Shown: in pieces, positions 36,521 through 44,524 of the stretch
Numbering within the stretch: the stretch's first letter is position 1
How the letters are laid out: each line of letters starts with the position of its first letter
Assembly: GCF_003386165.1 (NCBI RefSeq)
Contig: NZ_QRDV01000004.1
Span: 62,001 to 126,000, forward strand
Reading direction: 5' to 3'
Source: Winogradskyella eximia
Lineage (GTDB): Bacteria; Bacteroidota; Bacteroidia; Flavobacteriales; Flavobacteriaceae
DNA length: 64,000 bases
Made by a program: the position numbers and the translations under genes
Notes under the pieces: model-generated
What the model was told of the DNA's origin: nothing
The model's database searches: none
Seen by the model: only the letters and a program-made list of their open reading frames with translations

Positions 36521-37468
36521 ATGATTGAAACGTTTAAGAAAGAAGTAAAACAAGGATTAGAGAACCATCCAAAAACGCTACCTTCAAAATATTTTTACAA
36601 CAAAATTGGTGATGCCCTTTTTGTTGAAATAATGAATCTTCCTGAATATTATTTAACACGTAGTGAGTTAGATATTTTTCAAAATAAAACCCAAGATTTA
36701 ATTAGTGCTTTTCAGTTAAAACCAGAGTCTTATTTTGAACTCATTGAGTTAGGTGCAGGTGATGGTTTAAAAACAAAAAAACTTCTAAATGCATTAGATG
36801 CTCAAAAGTTTAGTTTCGATTATTTTCCAATTGATATCTCTGCAAACGCATTGAGTTTGTTAAAGGAAGATTTATCGGAAGTTTTACCAAACGTTTCTGT
36901 AAAAACACAACAGGGTGATTATTTTGAAGTATTAGCGTCTTTAAAAGAAAGTAACAAACCGAAAGTTATTTTGTTTTTAGGGTCTAATATTGGAAATATG
37001 AATGATGAAAAAGCCGCACAATTCATCTATAATTTAGGCGCTAATCTAAAACCTGGTGATAAATTGTTATTAGGTGTAGATTTAATAAAATCTAAGGATA
37101 TTGTGCTTCCTGCTTACAATGATAATCAGGGAATTACCGCAAAATTCAACTTGAATTTATTAGAACGAATCAATAATGAATTAGGAGGTGATTTTAACCT
37201 GAATCAGTTCAAACATCAACCAGAATATAATGAAGATGATGGCATTGCGAAAAGTTTTATTGTTAGTACAACCCAACAAACGGTACATATAAAATCTATT
37301 GGAGCGTCTTATCATTTTGAGGCTGGTGAAAAAATACACACCGAAATTTCAAGAAAATATAACGATGCTTTGATTGAACAAATTATTGCAGAAACAGATT
37401 TTAAGCTAGACACCAAAATAATGGATAGCAAAGCCTATTTTGCAGATTATATTTTGACAAGACACTAA
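36521..37468 (+). CDS. egtD: EgtD, histidine N-alpha-methyltransferase
   Basis: This 315-residue SAM-dependent methyltransferase makes trimethylhistidine (hercynine). Signatures are PSKYFYNKIGDALFVEIMNLPEYYLTRSE (20-48), the SAM loop ELGAGDGLKTKKLL (about 73-86) and FLGSNIGNMN. The ATG immediately follows the egtB stop, the expected pairing for ergothioneine synthesis. A racemase-like gene follows after one base. Confidence 0.93.
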   Translation: MIETFKKEVKQGLENHPKTLPSKYFYNKIGDALFVEIMNLPEYYLTRSELDIFQNKTQDLISAFQLKPESYFELIELGAGDGLKTKKLLNALDAQKFSFDYFPIDISANALSLLKEDLSEVLPNVSVKTQQGDYFEVLASLKESNKPKVILFLGSNIGNMNDEKAAQFIYNLGANLKPGDKLLLGVDLIKSKDIVLPAYNDNQGITAKFNLNLLERINNELGGDFNLNQFKHQPEYNEDDGIAKSFIVSTTQQTVHIKSIGASYHFEAGEKIHTEISRKYNDALIEQIIAETDFKLDTKIMDSKAYFADYILTRH

Positions 37469-37469
37469 A

Positions 37470-38138
37470 ATGCCAGAAACAAAACTTGCCGTATTAGGAC
37501 TTGGGAGTCGTTCAACCTTATTTTATTTGAGCGAATTGAATCGTTTATACAATGAAGCGAAAGGTGGTTACAGCACATGTCCATTTGTATTATTAAATAT
37601 AGATTTTAACGCTATTAATCCTTTATTACCAAACCCTTCAAAGGAATTAGATGCAGCGTTAAGAGTTTATACAAGCGAAATAGAAACGTATCATATACAG
37701 CAGGTTTTAATTCCAAATATTACACTTCACGAAACTATAGATAGATTAAATATCACCAAAAACGTACTGCATCCTGTTCATTTGAGTATTAAAAGAATTA
37801 AAGAAAACAATTGGACTAAAGTTGTTTTATTTGGTTCTTTATTCAGCATGAATGCTACATATATTAAAAATCAATTTGTAGCAAATGGTATTGAAGTCAT
37901 ATTGCCTTCTGAAGAGGATATGCTAATTATCGATACTGTGAGAAAGCAAATTTACGGAGAAACTGAGACAGCCCAATTAATTGAAAAATATCATAGTATA
38001 ATAAATACTTATACAGCTCAACATCCTGTGGTATTATCTTGTACAGAGTTATCTATTTTGAAACCAAAAGGGAATAAGAATCTATTAGATATGGCAGATG
38101 TACAAATAGAAGAAGCTATAAAACACTGTCTAGCTTAG
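37470..38138 (+). CDS. Aspartate/glutamate racemase-like protein, first catalytic Cys absent
   Basis: This is a 222-residue member of the Asp/Glu racemase superfamily, with GLGSRSTLFYLSELNRL at the start and a conserved C-terminal Cys in VVLSCTELS (C191). The first catalytic Cys motif, usually CNTxH, reads PNITLH here (82-87), so the two-base racemase mechanism looks broken. It might be a decarboxylase, isomerase or lyase. It is the last gene of the Egt operon. Confidence 0.75.
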   Translation: MPETKLAVLGLGSRSTLFYLSELNRLYNEAKGGYSTCPFVLLNIDFNAINPLLPNPSKELDAALRVYTSEIETYHIQQVLIPNITLHETIDRLNITKNVLHPVHLSIKRIKENNWTKVVLFGSLFSMNATYIKNQFVANGIEVILPSEEDMLIIDTVRKQIYGETETAQLIEKYHSIINTYTAQHPVVLSCTELSILKPKGNKNLLDMADVQIEEAIKHCLA

Positions 38139-38239
38139 CGCATACATTTACCATTTTTTGGCTAAGATTCATCTTAAGTTTTCTTAGAAAATCAGGCATC
38201 TTTGTATGAGCAAATTATTAATTGTTAAAAACAACTATC

Positions 38240-39094
38240 ATGAAAATAGCAGTAACATCAGCAAGCGGAAAATTAGGCGCTTCCATAGTGAAACATCTTG
38301 TGAATTTAATTGGTAAGGATAATGTAATAGGAATTGCACGTACACCAGAAAAAGCAGCGCATTTAGGTGTTGAAATAAGAAAAGGAGATTATAACAGTAG
38401 AGAACAGTTTGATGCCGTTTTAAGTGGAATAGATGCTGTTTTATTGGTTTCCGGAATGGACACACCAGATAAGAGAATTGTGCAACATAGAAATGTTATT
38501 GAAGCAGCAAAGCAAAATAGTGTTAAAAAAATAGTGTACACAAGTATTGTTGGAGCCGAAGAAAACAATGCATTTAGTCCAATTGTACAAACCAATAGAC
38601 AAACCGAAAAAGATATTCAAAACTCAGGATTAGAATGGGTTATTGGAAGAAACGGCATTTATATAGAACCAGATTTAGAATACATAGACACCTATGTAAA
38701 AGAAGGAGAAATAAGAAATTGTGCTGCAGAAGGAAAATGCACATACACAAGCCGTGAAGAATTAGGTTATGCTTACGCTAAAATGTTAACTGAGGATAAA
38801 CATAATAATCATATTTATAATCTTGTTGGAAATGCTATAACACAAAAGCAACTTGCAGAAGATATTAATACGGTTTTTAATACTAATTTAGTTTTTAAAA
38901 ACGAATCTGTTGAAGCATACAAAGCAGAAAGAACTGAAGCTTTAGGTGATTTTATGGGAACTGTTATTGCAGGCATTTATGAAGGCATCAAAGAAGGTGC
39001 AAATGATGTGCCTTCAGATTTTGAAACAGTTACAGGAAGACCACATTTATCTGCAATAGAAATGATGGAAGCCTTTAGGAAAGCGCAAGATTAG
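38240..39094 (+). CDS. NmrA-like NAD(P)-binding oxidoreductase (QorB-type)
   Basis: This 284-residue atypical SDR has VTSASGKLGASIVKHL at the N-terminus and IVYTSIVGAEENNAFSPIVQTNRQTEKDIQNSGLEW, close to the quinone oxidoreductase 2/NmrA group. It probably reduces quinones or senses NADP(H). The ATG at 38240 is chosen because it opens directly at the Rossmann strand; an earlier in-frame codon adds six residues. It has its own upstream region of 101 bases and appears monocistronic. Confidence 0.82.
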   Translation: MKIAVTSASGKLGASIVKHLVNLIGKDNVIGIARTPEKAAHLGVEIRKGDYNSREQFDAVLSGIDAVLLVSGMDTPDKRIVQHRNVIEAAKQNSVKKIVYTSIVGAEENNAFSPIVQTNRQTEKDIQNSGLEWVIGRNGIYIEPDLEYIDTYVKEGEIRNCAAEGKCTYTSREELGYAYAKMLTEDKHNNHIYNLVGNAITQKQLAEDINTVFNTNLVFKNESVEAYKAERTEALGDFMGTVIAGIYEGIKEGANDVPSDFETVTGRPHLSAIEMMEAFRKAQD

Positions 39095-39264
39095 CTATTA
39101 ATAAAGGTTTTTTTACTAAATCTTTATTCTTCTTGTTTTACTATTTGCTAACTTGCTTTCAAATTTTAAATGGTTTTGTATTTTATAGAATAACTTCAAT
39201 ACAGTTAAGTATGGCTATTTTTTATTAAGAAGAACTAATTTTATTATCACTAGTATGGGTATTT

Positions 39265-40044
39265 ATGAGTAAAATTGAAATCCGAACAGTAAATGTTATT
39301 CAATATTTGTATCCTTTGCGAGAAGGAGGTTCACTTCCTGCTATAGTTAAGGCAGATGACGGTTATTTGTATGTGATTAAGTTTAGAGGAGCCGGACAAG
39401 GTAAAAAAGCATTGATAGCAGAGTTTCTTGGTGGTGAAATTGCAAGAGCAATTGGCCTAAAAGTTCCTGAATTGGTTTTTATGAATCTTGATGATTCATT
39501 TAGTAAAACAGAGCCAGATGAAGAAATTCAAGATTTACTCAAATTTAGTGTGGGTTTAAATCTCGGTTTGCACTTTCTGTCAGGTGCCATTACTTACGAT
39601 CCTTTAGTGAGTGAAATAGACGCCTTAACTGCATCAAAAGTAGTGTTGCTAGATAGTATAATTAGTAATATTGACAGAACAACAAAAAACACAAATTTAC
39701 TTCAATGGAATAAAGAACTTTGGGTTATAGATAATGGTGCAAGCTTTTATTTTCATCATGATTGGAAGACTTGGGAGAATCACCTCACTAGAACGTTTCC
39801 ACTTATAAAAGACCATGTACTTTTGCAAAGCGCATCAAAATTAGAAGAGGCTTCAAAAGAAATTCAACAATTACTAAATCAAGATAAAACAATAGAAATT
39901 GTTTCAAATATACCAGAAGATTGGTTGCTAAGCGAATCTGATACTATGACTCCTACTGAAATGAGAGCAGCTTATGTGAAATTTATAAATACAAGATTTT
40001 CGAAGATTGATTTATTAGTAAAAGAAGCCGAAAATGCAAAATAG
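39265..40044 (+). CDS. HipA-like kinase
   Basis: This 259-residue protein has the minimal kinase elements of the HipA fold. These are a Gly-rich REGGS (19-23), the lysine in YVIKF (K39), a Glu in IAEF (E53), a catalytic loop NIDRTTKNTNLL (D137, N142) and a metal Asp in VIDNG (D156). It is shorter than E. coli HipA (about 440) and lacks the N-terminal subdomain-1. No HipB antitoxin gene is adjacent; instead a DUF3037 gene overlaps it by 11 bases. The target is unknown. Confidence 0.82.
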   Translation: MSKIEIRTVNVIQYLYPLREGGSLPAIVKADDGYLYVIKFRGAGQGKKALIAEFLGGEIARAIGLKVPELVFMNLDDSFSKTEPDEEIQDLLKFSVGLNLGLHFLSGAITYDPLVSEIDALTASKVVLLDSIISNIDRTTKNTNLLQWNKELWVIDNGASFYFHHDWKTWENHLTRTFPLIKDHVLLQSASKLEEASKEIQQLLNQDKTIEIVSNIPEDWLLSESDTMTPTEMRAAYVKFINTRFSKIDLLVKEAENAK

Positions 40045-40417
40045 CCAAACATTTGAGTATGCAATAATTAGAGTTGTTCCTAGAGTTGAGCGCGAAGAAT
40101 TCTTTAATGTTGGAGTCATTCTATTTTCTAAAAGGAATAAATTTCTTGGAATAAAATATGATATTAATAAAGACAAGTTAAAAGCCTTTTCCACTGATGT
40201 TGAGTTAGAAATGCTAGAAGATTATTTAAATGCATGGAAACTTATTTGTGATGGAGATCCTCATGGAGGAAAAATAGGAACGTTTGAGTTGTCTGATAGA
40301 TTTAGATGGTTAACAGCTTGCAGAAGTACTATTATCCAAAGCTCTAAAACACATCCTGGTTTAAGTAATGATCCACAAAAAACATTAGATGAGATATTTG
40401 TAAATTATGTGTTGTAA
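40034..40417 (+). CDS. DUF3037 protein coupled to HipA-like kinase
   Basis: This is a 127-residue DUF3037 protein, recognised by YAIIRVVPRVEREEFFNVGVILFS and the later FRWLTACRSTIIQSSKTHPGL. It is predicted cytoplasmic, with no known activity. Its start is inside the kinase gene, 11 bases before the kinase stop, so the two are translationally coupled. The pairing of HipA-like kinases with DUF3037 occurs in other genomes from memory, pointing to a joint function. Confidence 0.8.
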   Translation: MQNSQTFEYAIIRVVPRVEREEFFNVGVILFSKRNKFLGIKYDINKDKLKAFSTDVELEMLEDYLNAWKLICDGDPHGGKIGTFELSDRFRWLTACRSTIIQSSKTHPGLSNDPQKTLDEIFVNYVL

Positions 40418-40566
40418 ACAGAATTAAATCTAGAAAAGTTAAGGGTGTTCATCTAATTGATTATAACATCAATAACGTTTCACATTTAGTAAAAAGATTA
40501 TTTAGTGTTACAATGAAATATTATTTTTAATATCACGTTTCTTGAAAAAGTGAAACAATAATTTAA

Positions 40567-41121
40567 ATGAATAAGCACATCAGTTGCAATGTAATAACGC
40601 TTTTTTTGTTATTATATTTTTATAATTTTTCAAATTTATCTGCACAAAACAAAACGGTTAAAGATGCTGGTGATGTAATTTTATTCGCTCTGCCAGTAAC
40701 AACTTTAGCAACGACATTTATAATTGGAGATACAAAAGGAAGCTGGCAATTTACAAAAGGCCTATTGTTAACAGAAGCACTAACCTATGGTTTAAAGTAC
40801 AGCATAGATAAAGAGCGTCCAGACAAGAGTAATGAACATTCTTTTCCATCCGGACATACTTCCACAACGTTTCAAAGTGCGGCTTTTATTCACAAGCGCT
40901 ATGGATTTAAATATAGCATACCAGCATACGCTTTGGCTGGATTTACTGGTTTCAGTAGAATTAATGCTAAAAAACATGATGGTTGGGATGTTTTTGTTGG
41001 TGCAGTAATTGGTATTGGGAGCTCTTATCTTTTTACAACAGAGTATCAAAAAGAACATCTGGAACTAACTTTTAATAGTGAAGATGGAGATTATCTGTTT
41101 GGTTTCAACTATAAATTTTAA
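40567..41121 (+). CDS. PAP2-family phosphatase (membrane-associated)
   Basis: This 184-residue protein has a signal-like N-terminus (cut near NLSAQ) and the three PAP2 motifs: KYSIDKERP, SFPSGHTS and SRINAKKHDGWD. It would remove phosphate from lipid pyrophosphates or similar substrates at the envelope. It stands alone between the HipA pair and a TetR gene. Upstream, 40418-40566 shows no clear signal. Confidence 0.85.
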   Translation: MNKHISCNVITLFLLLYFYNFSNLSAQNKTVKDAGDVILFALPVTTLATTFIIGDTKGSWQFTKGLLLTEALTYGLKYSIDKERPDKSNEHSFPSGHTSTTFQSAAFIHKRYGFKYSIPAYALAGFTGFSRINAKKHDGWDVFVGAVIGIGSSYLFTTEYQKEHLELTFNSEDGDYLFGFNYKF

Positions 41122-41281
41122 ATGCAATCTTTTTCTGCGAACGTTCGGTTATTGTAAAGATTCCTAAACATCATGTATAGTTTTAGTCTGTTTTACTAAT
41201 GGTAATTGGTAATTTAATACGGTTTTTTACGTGCGTATATTAGGCAATAAGCCAAATAAAAGTTAAAACAGTTTTATATTT

Positions 41282-41297
41282 CTAACCGATTGTTTAG
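41282..41297. promoter_or_regulatory. Degenerate TetR operator copy before the TetR gene
   Basis: CTAACCG-AT-TGTTTAG (41282-41297) matches the CTAAACG-AG-CGTTTAG core of the palindrome at 41901-41922 with two changes in the half-sites. It lies 22 bases before the regulator start, fitting autoregulation. Confidence 0.55.
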
Positions 41298-41319
41298 TTT
41301 TGTCCTGTAGTTAGAAATA

Positions 41320-41883
41320 ATGGCAAGAAAAAAACAATATAATGAAGACGAAGTCGTAGAAAAAGCCATGAACCTTTTTTGGAAAAATGGTTATGAAGCG
41401 ACATCTATGCAAATGCTCGAAAAAGAAATGGGCATTAACAAGTTTTCAATATATTCTAGTTTTGGCAATAAGCACGGTTTGTTTTTAGAAAGTTTAAAGC
41501 AATACAAATCTAAAGTCAGTGCGACTTTAGTAAAATTTAAAAACGGTACCAATGGAGTTGAAGACATTAAACAGTTTTTTTACGATTCCATAAGTTCTAA
41601 TTTTAAATTAGGAAACCAAAAAGGCTGTTTTGTTACCAATACATATAATGAGTTTTCAGAAAATGAGGACCAACTTATAAAAGAACAAATGACTTCTTTT
41701 ATGGAGAATTTAAAATCCATTATAATAGAAAAATTAGAAATGGATCCTTCAAAAGATGAAGACACCGTTTTAAAACAAGCTAATTATTTACTCTTAGCAA
41801 AACATGGTTTAGCCGCTGCTGCAAGAGTTAATACACAGCAAGAAATTGAAGATTACATTGAAATGACGTTTAAAAATCTATAA
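41320..41883 (+). CDS. TetR-family repressor
   Basis: This 187-residue regulator has an N-terminal TetR helix-turn-helix (VVEKAMNLFWKNGYEATSMQMLEKEMGINKFSIYSSFGNKHGLF, about 11-54) and a C-terminal ligand domain with KGCFVTNTYNEFS (TetR_C of the AcrR/YxaF type). It lies before an AhpD-like, EthD, FrnE-like and HAD gene set. A perfect palindrome follows it in the promoter of the next gene. Confidence 0.88.
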   Translation: MARKKQYNEDEVVEKAMNLFWKNGYEATSMQMLEKEMGINKFSIYSSFGNKHGLFLESLKQYKSKVSATLVKFKNGTNGVEDIKQFFYDSISSNFKLGNQKGCFVTNTYNEFSENEDQLIKEQMTSFMENLKSIIIEKLEMDPSKDEDTVLKQANYLLLAKHGLAAAARVNTQQEIEDYIEMTFKNL

Positions 41884-41900
41884 CCCTTTTTTTTACACAA

Positions 41901-41922
41901 TATCTAAACGAGCGTTTAGATA
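41901..41922. promoter_or_regulatory. TetR operator, 22-base perfect palindrome
   Basis: TATCTAAACG-AG-CGTTTAGATA is a perfect inverted repeat, without spacer beyond the two central bases, between the TetR stop and the AhpD-like gene (35 bases before its start). A related site precedes tetR itself. Confidence 0.8.
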
Positions 41923-41956
41923 AAATTAACAATAATAAATAATAAAAAGAAAAATT

Positions 41957-42520
41957 ATGACAACTTTAAAAATTCACAATATTGAAACAGCACCAGAAGG
42001 CAGTAAAGCATTATTAGAGAATTCTCAAAAAGCTTATGGAATGATTCCTGGTTTGCATGGAGTATTAGCTGGCGCACCAAAAATATTAGAAGCTTACCAA
42101 GCCTTACATCAGCTATTTGTAGATTCTTCATTTAACGAAGAAGAATTAACGGTTGTTTGGCAAACCATCAATGTAGAGCACGCTTGTCACTATTGTGTTC
42201 CTGCACACACAGGTATCGCAAAAATGATGAAAGTTGATGATGCTATTACAGAAGCTTTACGTAACGAAACACCTCTTGAAAGTTTAAAATTAGAAGCTTT
42301 ACGTACTATGACATTAACTATTGTTAGAAATCGTGGTCATGTAACCCAAGACGATTTAGATGCATTTTATGCTGCTGGTTATGGTGAAGCTCAAGTATTA
42401 GAAATTATTTTAGGATTGTCTCAAAAAACAATAAGTAACTATGTAAACCATATTGCAAATACACCTGTAGATGCTGGGTTTAAAAAGTTTGCATGGTCTA
42501 AAGAAAGTGTGGTTAAATAA
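41957..42520 (+). CDS. Carboxymuconolactone decarboxylase/AhpD-like protein
   Basis: This 187-residue all-helical protein has the AhpD-type redox motif EHACHYCVPAHTGIAK (about 74-89), with both Cys and the proton-relay His/Glu. Such proteins reduce peroxides or act on quinones and thiols. It is preceded by a TetR operator and closed by a hairpin terminator, so it is the main target of the TetR gene. Confidence 0.85.
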   Translation: MTTLKIHNIETAPEGSKALLENSQKAYGMIPGLHGVLAGAPKILEAYQALHQLFVDSSFNEEELTVVWQTINVEHACHYCVPAHTGIAKMMKVDDAITEALRNETPLESLKLEALRTMTLTIVRNRGHVTQDDLDAFYAAGYGEAQVLEIILGLSQKTISNYVNHIANTPVDAGFKKFAWSKESVVK

Positions 42521-42550
42521 TCCCTATAAACCACAAGTTGATTGATAGTT

Positions 42551-42580
42551 ATAAACCTTCCGTGCATTCGGAAGGTTTAT
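42551..42580 (+). terminator. Hairpin terminator after the AhpD-like gene
   Basis: Perfect 12-base stem ATAAACCTTCCG/CGGAAGGTTTAT (42551-42562 with 42569-42580), six-base loop. Confidence 0.85.
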
Positions 42581-42601
42581 TAATCTTTAAAAAATATAAT
42601 T

Positions 42602-42916
42602 ATGATTAAAGTTTCTGTAATGTATCCAAATAGTAAAGATCTACAGTTTGATACAGACTATTACCAGAATAAGCATTTACCCATGGTAGTAAGACTAGTT
42701 GGTAGCGCCTTAAAACGATTAGAATTAGATTTAGGTATCGCAAGCAGAGTTCCAAGTGAATCTGCTCCTTATGTAGCCATGGCACATTTATTATTTGATG
42801 ATGTCGCTTCTTTTCAAGAGGCTTTTGGTCCTCACGCGGCAACCTTTGCTGCTGATGTAGAAAACTACAGTAATGTGCAGGCAGAATTACAAATTAGCGA
42901 ATTAATAACGTTTTAA
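42602..42916 (+). CDS. EthD-family protein
   Basis: This 104-residue dimeric ferredoxin-like protein of the EthD family has IKVSVMYPNSKDLQFDTDYYQNKHLPMVVRLVG at the start and a conserved FGPHAATFAADVENYSNVQ end. Family members work beside oxygenases, but their activity is not settled. It starts 21 bases after a terminator and is followed by the FrnE-like gene after one base. Confidence 0.82.
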   Translation: MIKVSVMYPNSKDLQFDTDYYQNKHLPMVVRLVGSALKRLELDLGIASRVPSESAPYVAMAHLLFDDVASFQEAFGPHAATFAADVENYSNVQAELQISELITF

Positions 42917-42917
42917 T

Positions 42918-43574
42918 ATGAAAGAGAAATTAAAAATAGATATCGTTTCAGATGTTGTGTGTCCATGGTGTACCATTGGTTACAAACGTCTAGAAAAAGC
43001 GATTTCAGAATTAGGTATAGAAGATCAAATAGATATAGAATGGCAACCCTTTGAATTGAATCCGAATATGCCAGCTGAAGGCCAGAATGTGATAGAACAC
43101 ATTACAGAAAAATATGGATCTACTTTAGAACAACAAAAAGCATCACAACAGCATATGATTGATGCTGGTGATGAACTGGGTTTTAAATTCGATTATTTTG
43201 ATGAGATGCGCATGGTAAATACCTTTGATGCTCATATTTTATTAGATTATGCTAAAGATTTTAATAAGCAAACCGAACTCAAAATGCAATTAACAAAAGC
43301 TTTTTTTAGTGACCGCAAAGATGTCTCTAAAAAAGAGGTATTAAAAGAAGCCCTTTTAGAAGTGGGTTTAAATGCAGACGAAGCCTTAGCTAAATTAGAT
43401 AATGACGAAGCGTGTTTAGAGGTAAGAAACAAACAGAATTATTGGAAAAATTTGGGAGTTAACTCTGTGCCCACAATTGTATTTAACAGAAAAAGTGCCG
43501 TTACAGGCGCGCAACCTGTAGATACATTTAAACAAGTGCTTTCTGAGTTAATTGCTGAACAGAAATCAATGTAA
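42918..43574 (+). CDS. DsbA/FrnE-family thiol oxidoreductase, cytoplasmic
   Basis: This 218-residue thioredoxin-fold protein of the FrnE branch has the active site VCPWCTIG (about 14-21) and a helical insertion. The C-terminal cis-Pro region is GVNSVPTIVFN. There is no signal peptide, in contrast to periplasmic DsbA. It probably handles redox stress or small-molecule isomerisation. It is cotranscribed with the EthD gene. Confidence 0.87.
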   Translation: MKEKLKIDIVSDVVCPWCTIGYKRLEKAISELGIEDQIDIEWQPFELNPNMPAEGQNVIEHITEKYGSTLEQQKASQQHMIDAGDELGFKFDYFDEMRMVNTFDAHILLDYAKDFNKQTELKMQLTKAFFSDRKDVSKKEVLKEALLEVGLNADEALAKLDNDEACLEVRNKQNYWKNLGVNSVPTIVFNRKSAVTGAQPVDTFKQVLSELIAEQKSM

Positions 43575-43629
43575 TTCGGCAGTAGTTAGTAGTTAACTTA
43601 TATTTTAATAAAAACAAGAATATTTTATA

Positions 43630-44427
43630 ATGAAAAACAACAGACGGAATTTTATTAAAAATTTAGGTATTATGGGAACAACAGGACTATTGATGCCAAA
43701 TATAGTATTAGGAAACACACAGGAAAATAAAAACATTATGACAAACACAACACGACCTAAAGTATTATTTTTTGATGTTAACGAAACACTTTTAGATCTC
43801 ACCCAGATGAAAAAGCAAGTTGGTAAAGCATTAAATGGTAGAGAGGATTTACTATCGCTTTGGTTTACGACGATGTTACAATATTCATTAGTAACAACAG
43901 CTAGTGGACAATACGAGCACTTTGGGAATATTGGAGCAGCAGCTTTACAAATGGTTGCGGCAAATAATGGCTTTTCAATTTCTGAAAAAGAAGCCAGAAA
44001 CGTCATTGTAAATTCTTTGAGAGGCTTACCTGCACATCCAGAAGTAAAAGTAGCATTGGCTCAACTAAAAAAAGAGGGTTACAAATTGGTGTCGTTTACC
44101 AACTCATCTAATGAAGGTGTAAAAAAACAATTTGAAAGTGCTGGATTAACGGACTATTTTGAAGAACGTTTAAGTGTAGAAGACGTTGGAAAATTTAAGC
44201 CTTTCACAGATACGTACGCTTGGGCAGCACGTAAAATGGGTGTAAAATCAGAAGAGTGCATGCTTATTGCTGCTCATGGTTGGGATGTTGCTGGAGCTGT
44301 TTGGGCTGGTTGGAGAGCTGCATTTATCAGCAGACCTGGACAACAATTATTTCCATTAGCACCAAAAACTGAAATTGTAGAATCAGATTTGCAAAAGGTA
44401 GCAGATGTTCTTGTTACCTATAAATAA
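43630..44427 (+). CDS. HAD-superfamily type II haloacid dehalogenase-like, Tat-exported
   Basis: This 265-residue hydrolase has a twin-arginine signal (RRNFIK at 5-10 followed by a hydrophobic stretch). The dehalogenase core starts with the nucleophile motif FFDVNETLLDL (about 47), then SFTNSSNEG, KFKP and AAHGWDVAGAVWAGWR. Type II dehalogenases are usually cytoplasmic; Tat export of the folded enzyme is notable. It ends near a bidirectional terminator. Confidence 0.83.
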   Translation: MKNNRRNFIKNLGIMGTTGLLMPNIVLGNTQENKNIMTNTTRPKVLFFDVNETLLDLTQMKKQVGKALNGREDLLSLWFTTMLQYSLVTTASGQYEHFGNIGAAALQMVAANNGFSISEKEARNVIVNSLRGLPAHPEVKVALAQLKKEGYKLVSFTNSSNEGVKKQFESAGLTDYFEERLSVEDVGKFKPFTDTYAWAARKMGVKSEECMLIAAHGWDVAGAVWAGWRAAFISRPGQQLFPLAPKTEIVESDLQKVADVLVTYK

Positions 44428-44492
44428 GAATATTTCGATTGGTTTTTCTGAATTTAGAAAGAGTTAAAAGTTGAAATATTTGAGATGAATTA

Positions 44493-44521
44493 AAGAGGCG
44501 TAAATTTTATTTACGCCTCTT
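44493..44521. terminator. Bidirectional terminator between HAD gene and phosphoesterase operon
   Basis: Twelve-base stem AAGAGGCGTAAA/TTTACGCCTCTT (44493-44504 with 44510-44521) lies between two convergent genes. Confidence 0.88.
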
Positions 44522-44524
44522 AGT

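Noticed and set aside
39265..40417. Classical HipBA toxin-antitoxin
   Set aside because: There is no HipB helix-turn-helix protein on either side and the kinase lacks the N-terminal subdomain-1; the partner is DUF3037.
41126..41162. AATCTTT/AAAGATT stem with inner CGAACGTTCG after the PAP2 gene
   Set aside because: Possible hairpin, but no T run and a long imperfect loop; not strong enough to list as terminator or operator.
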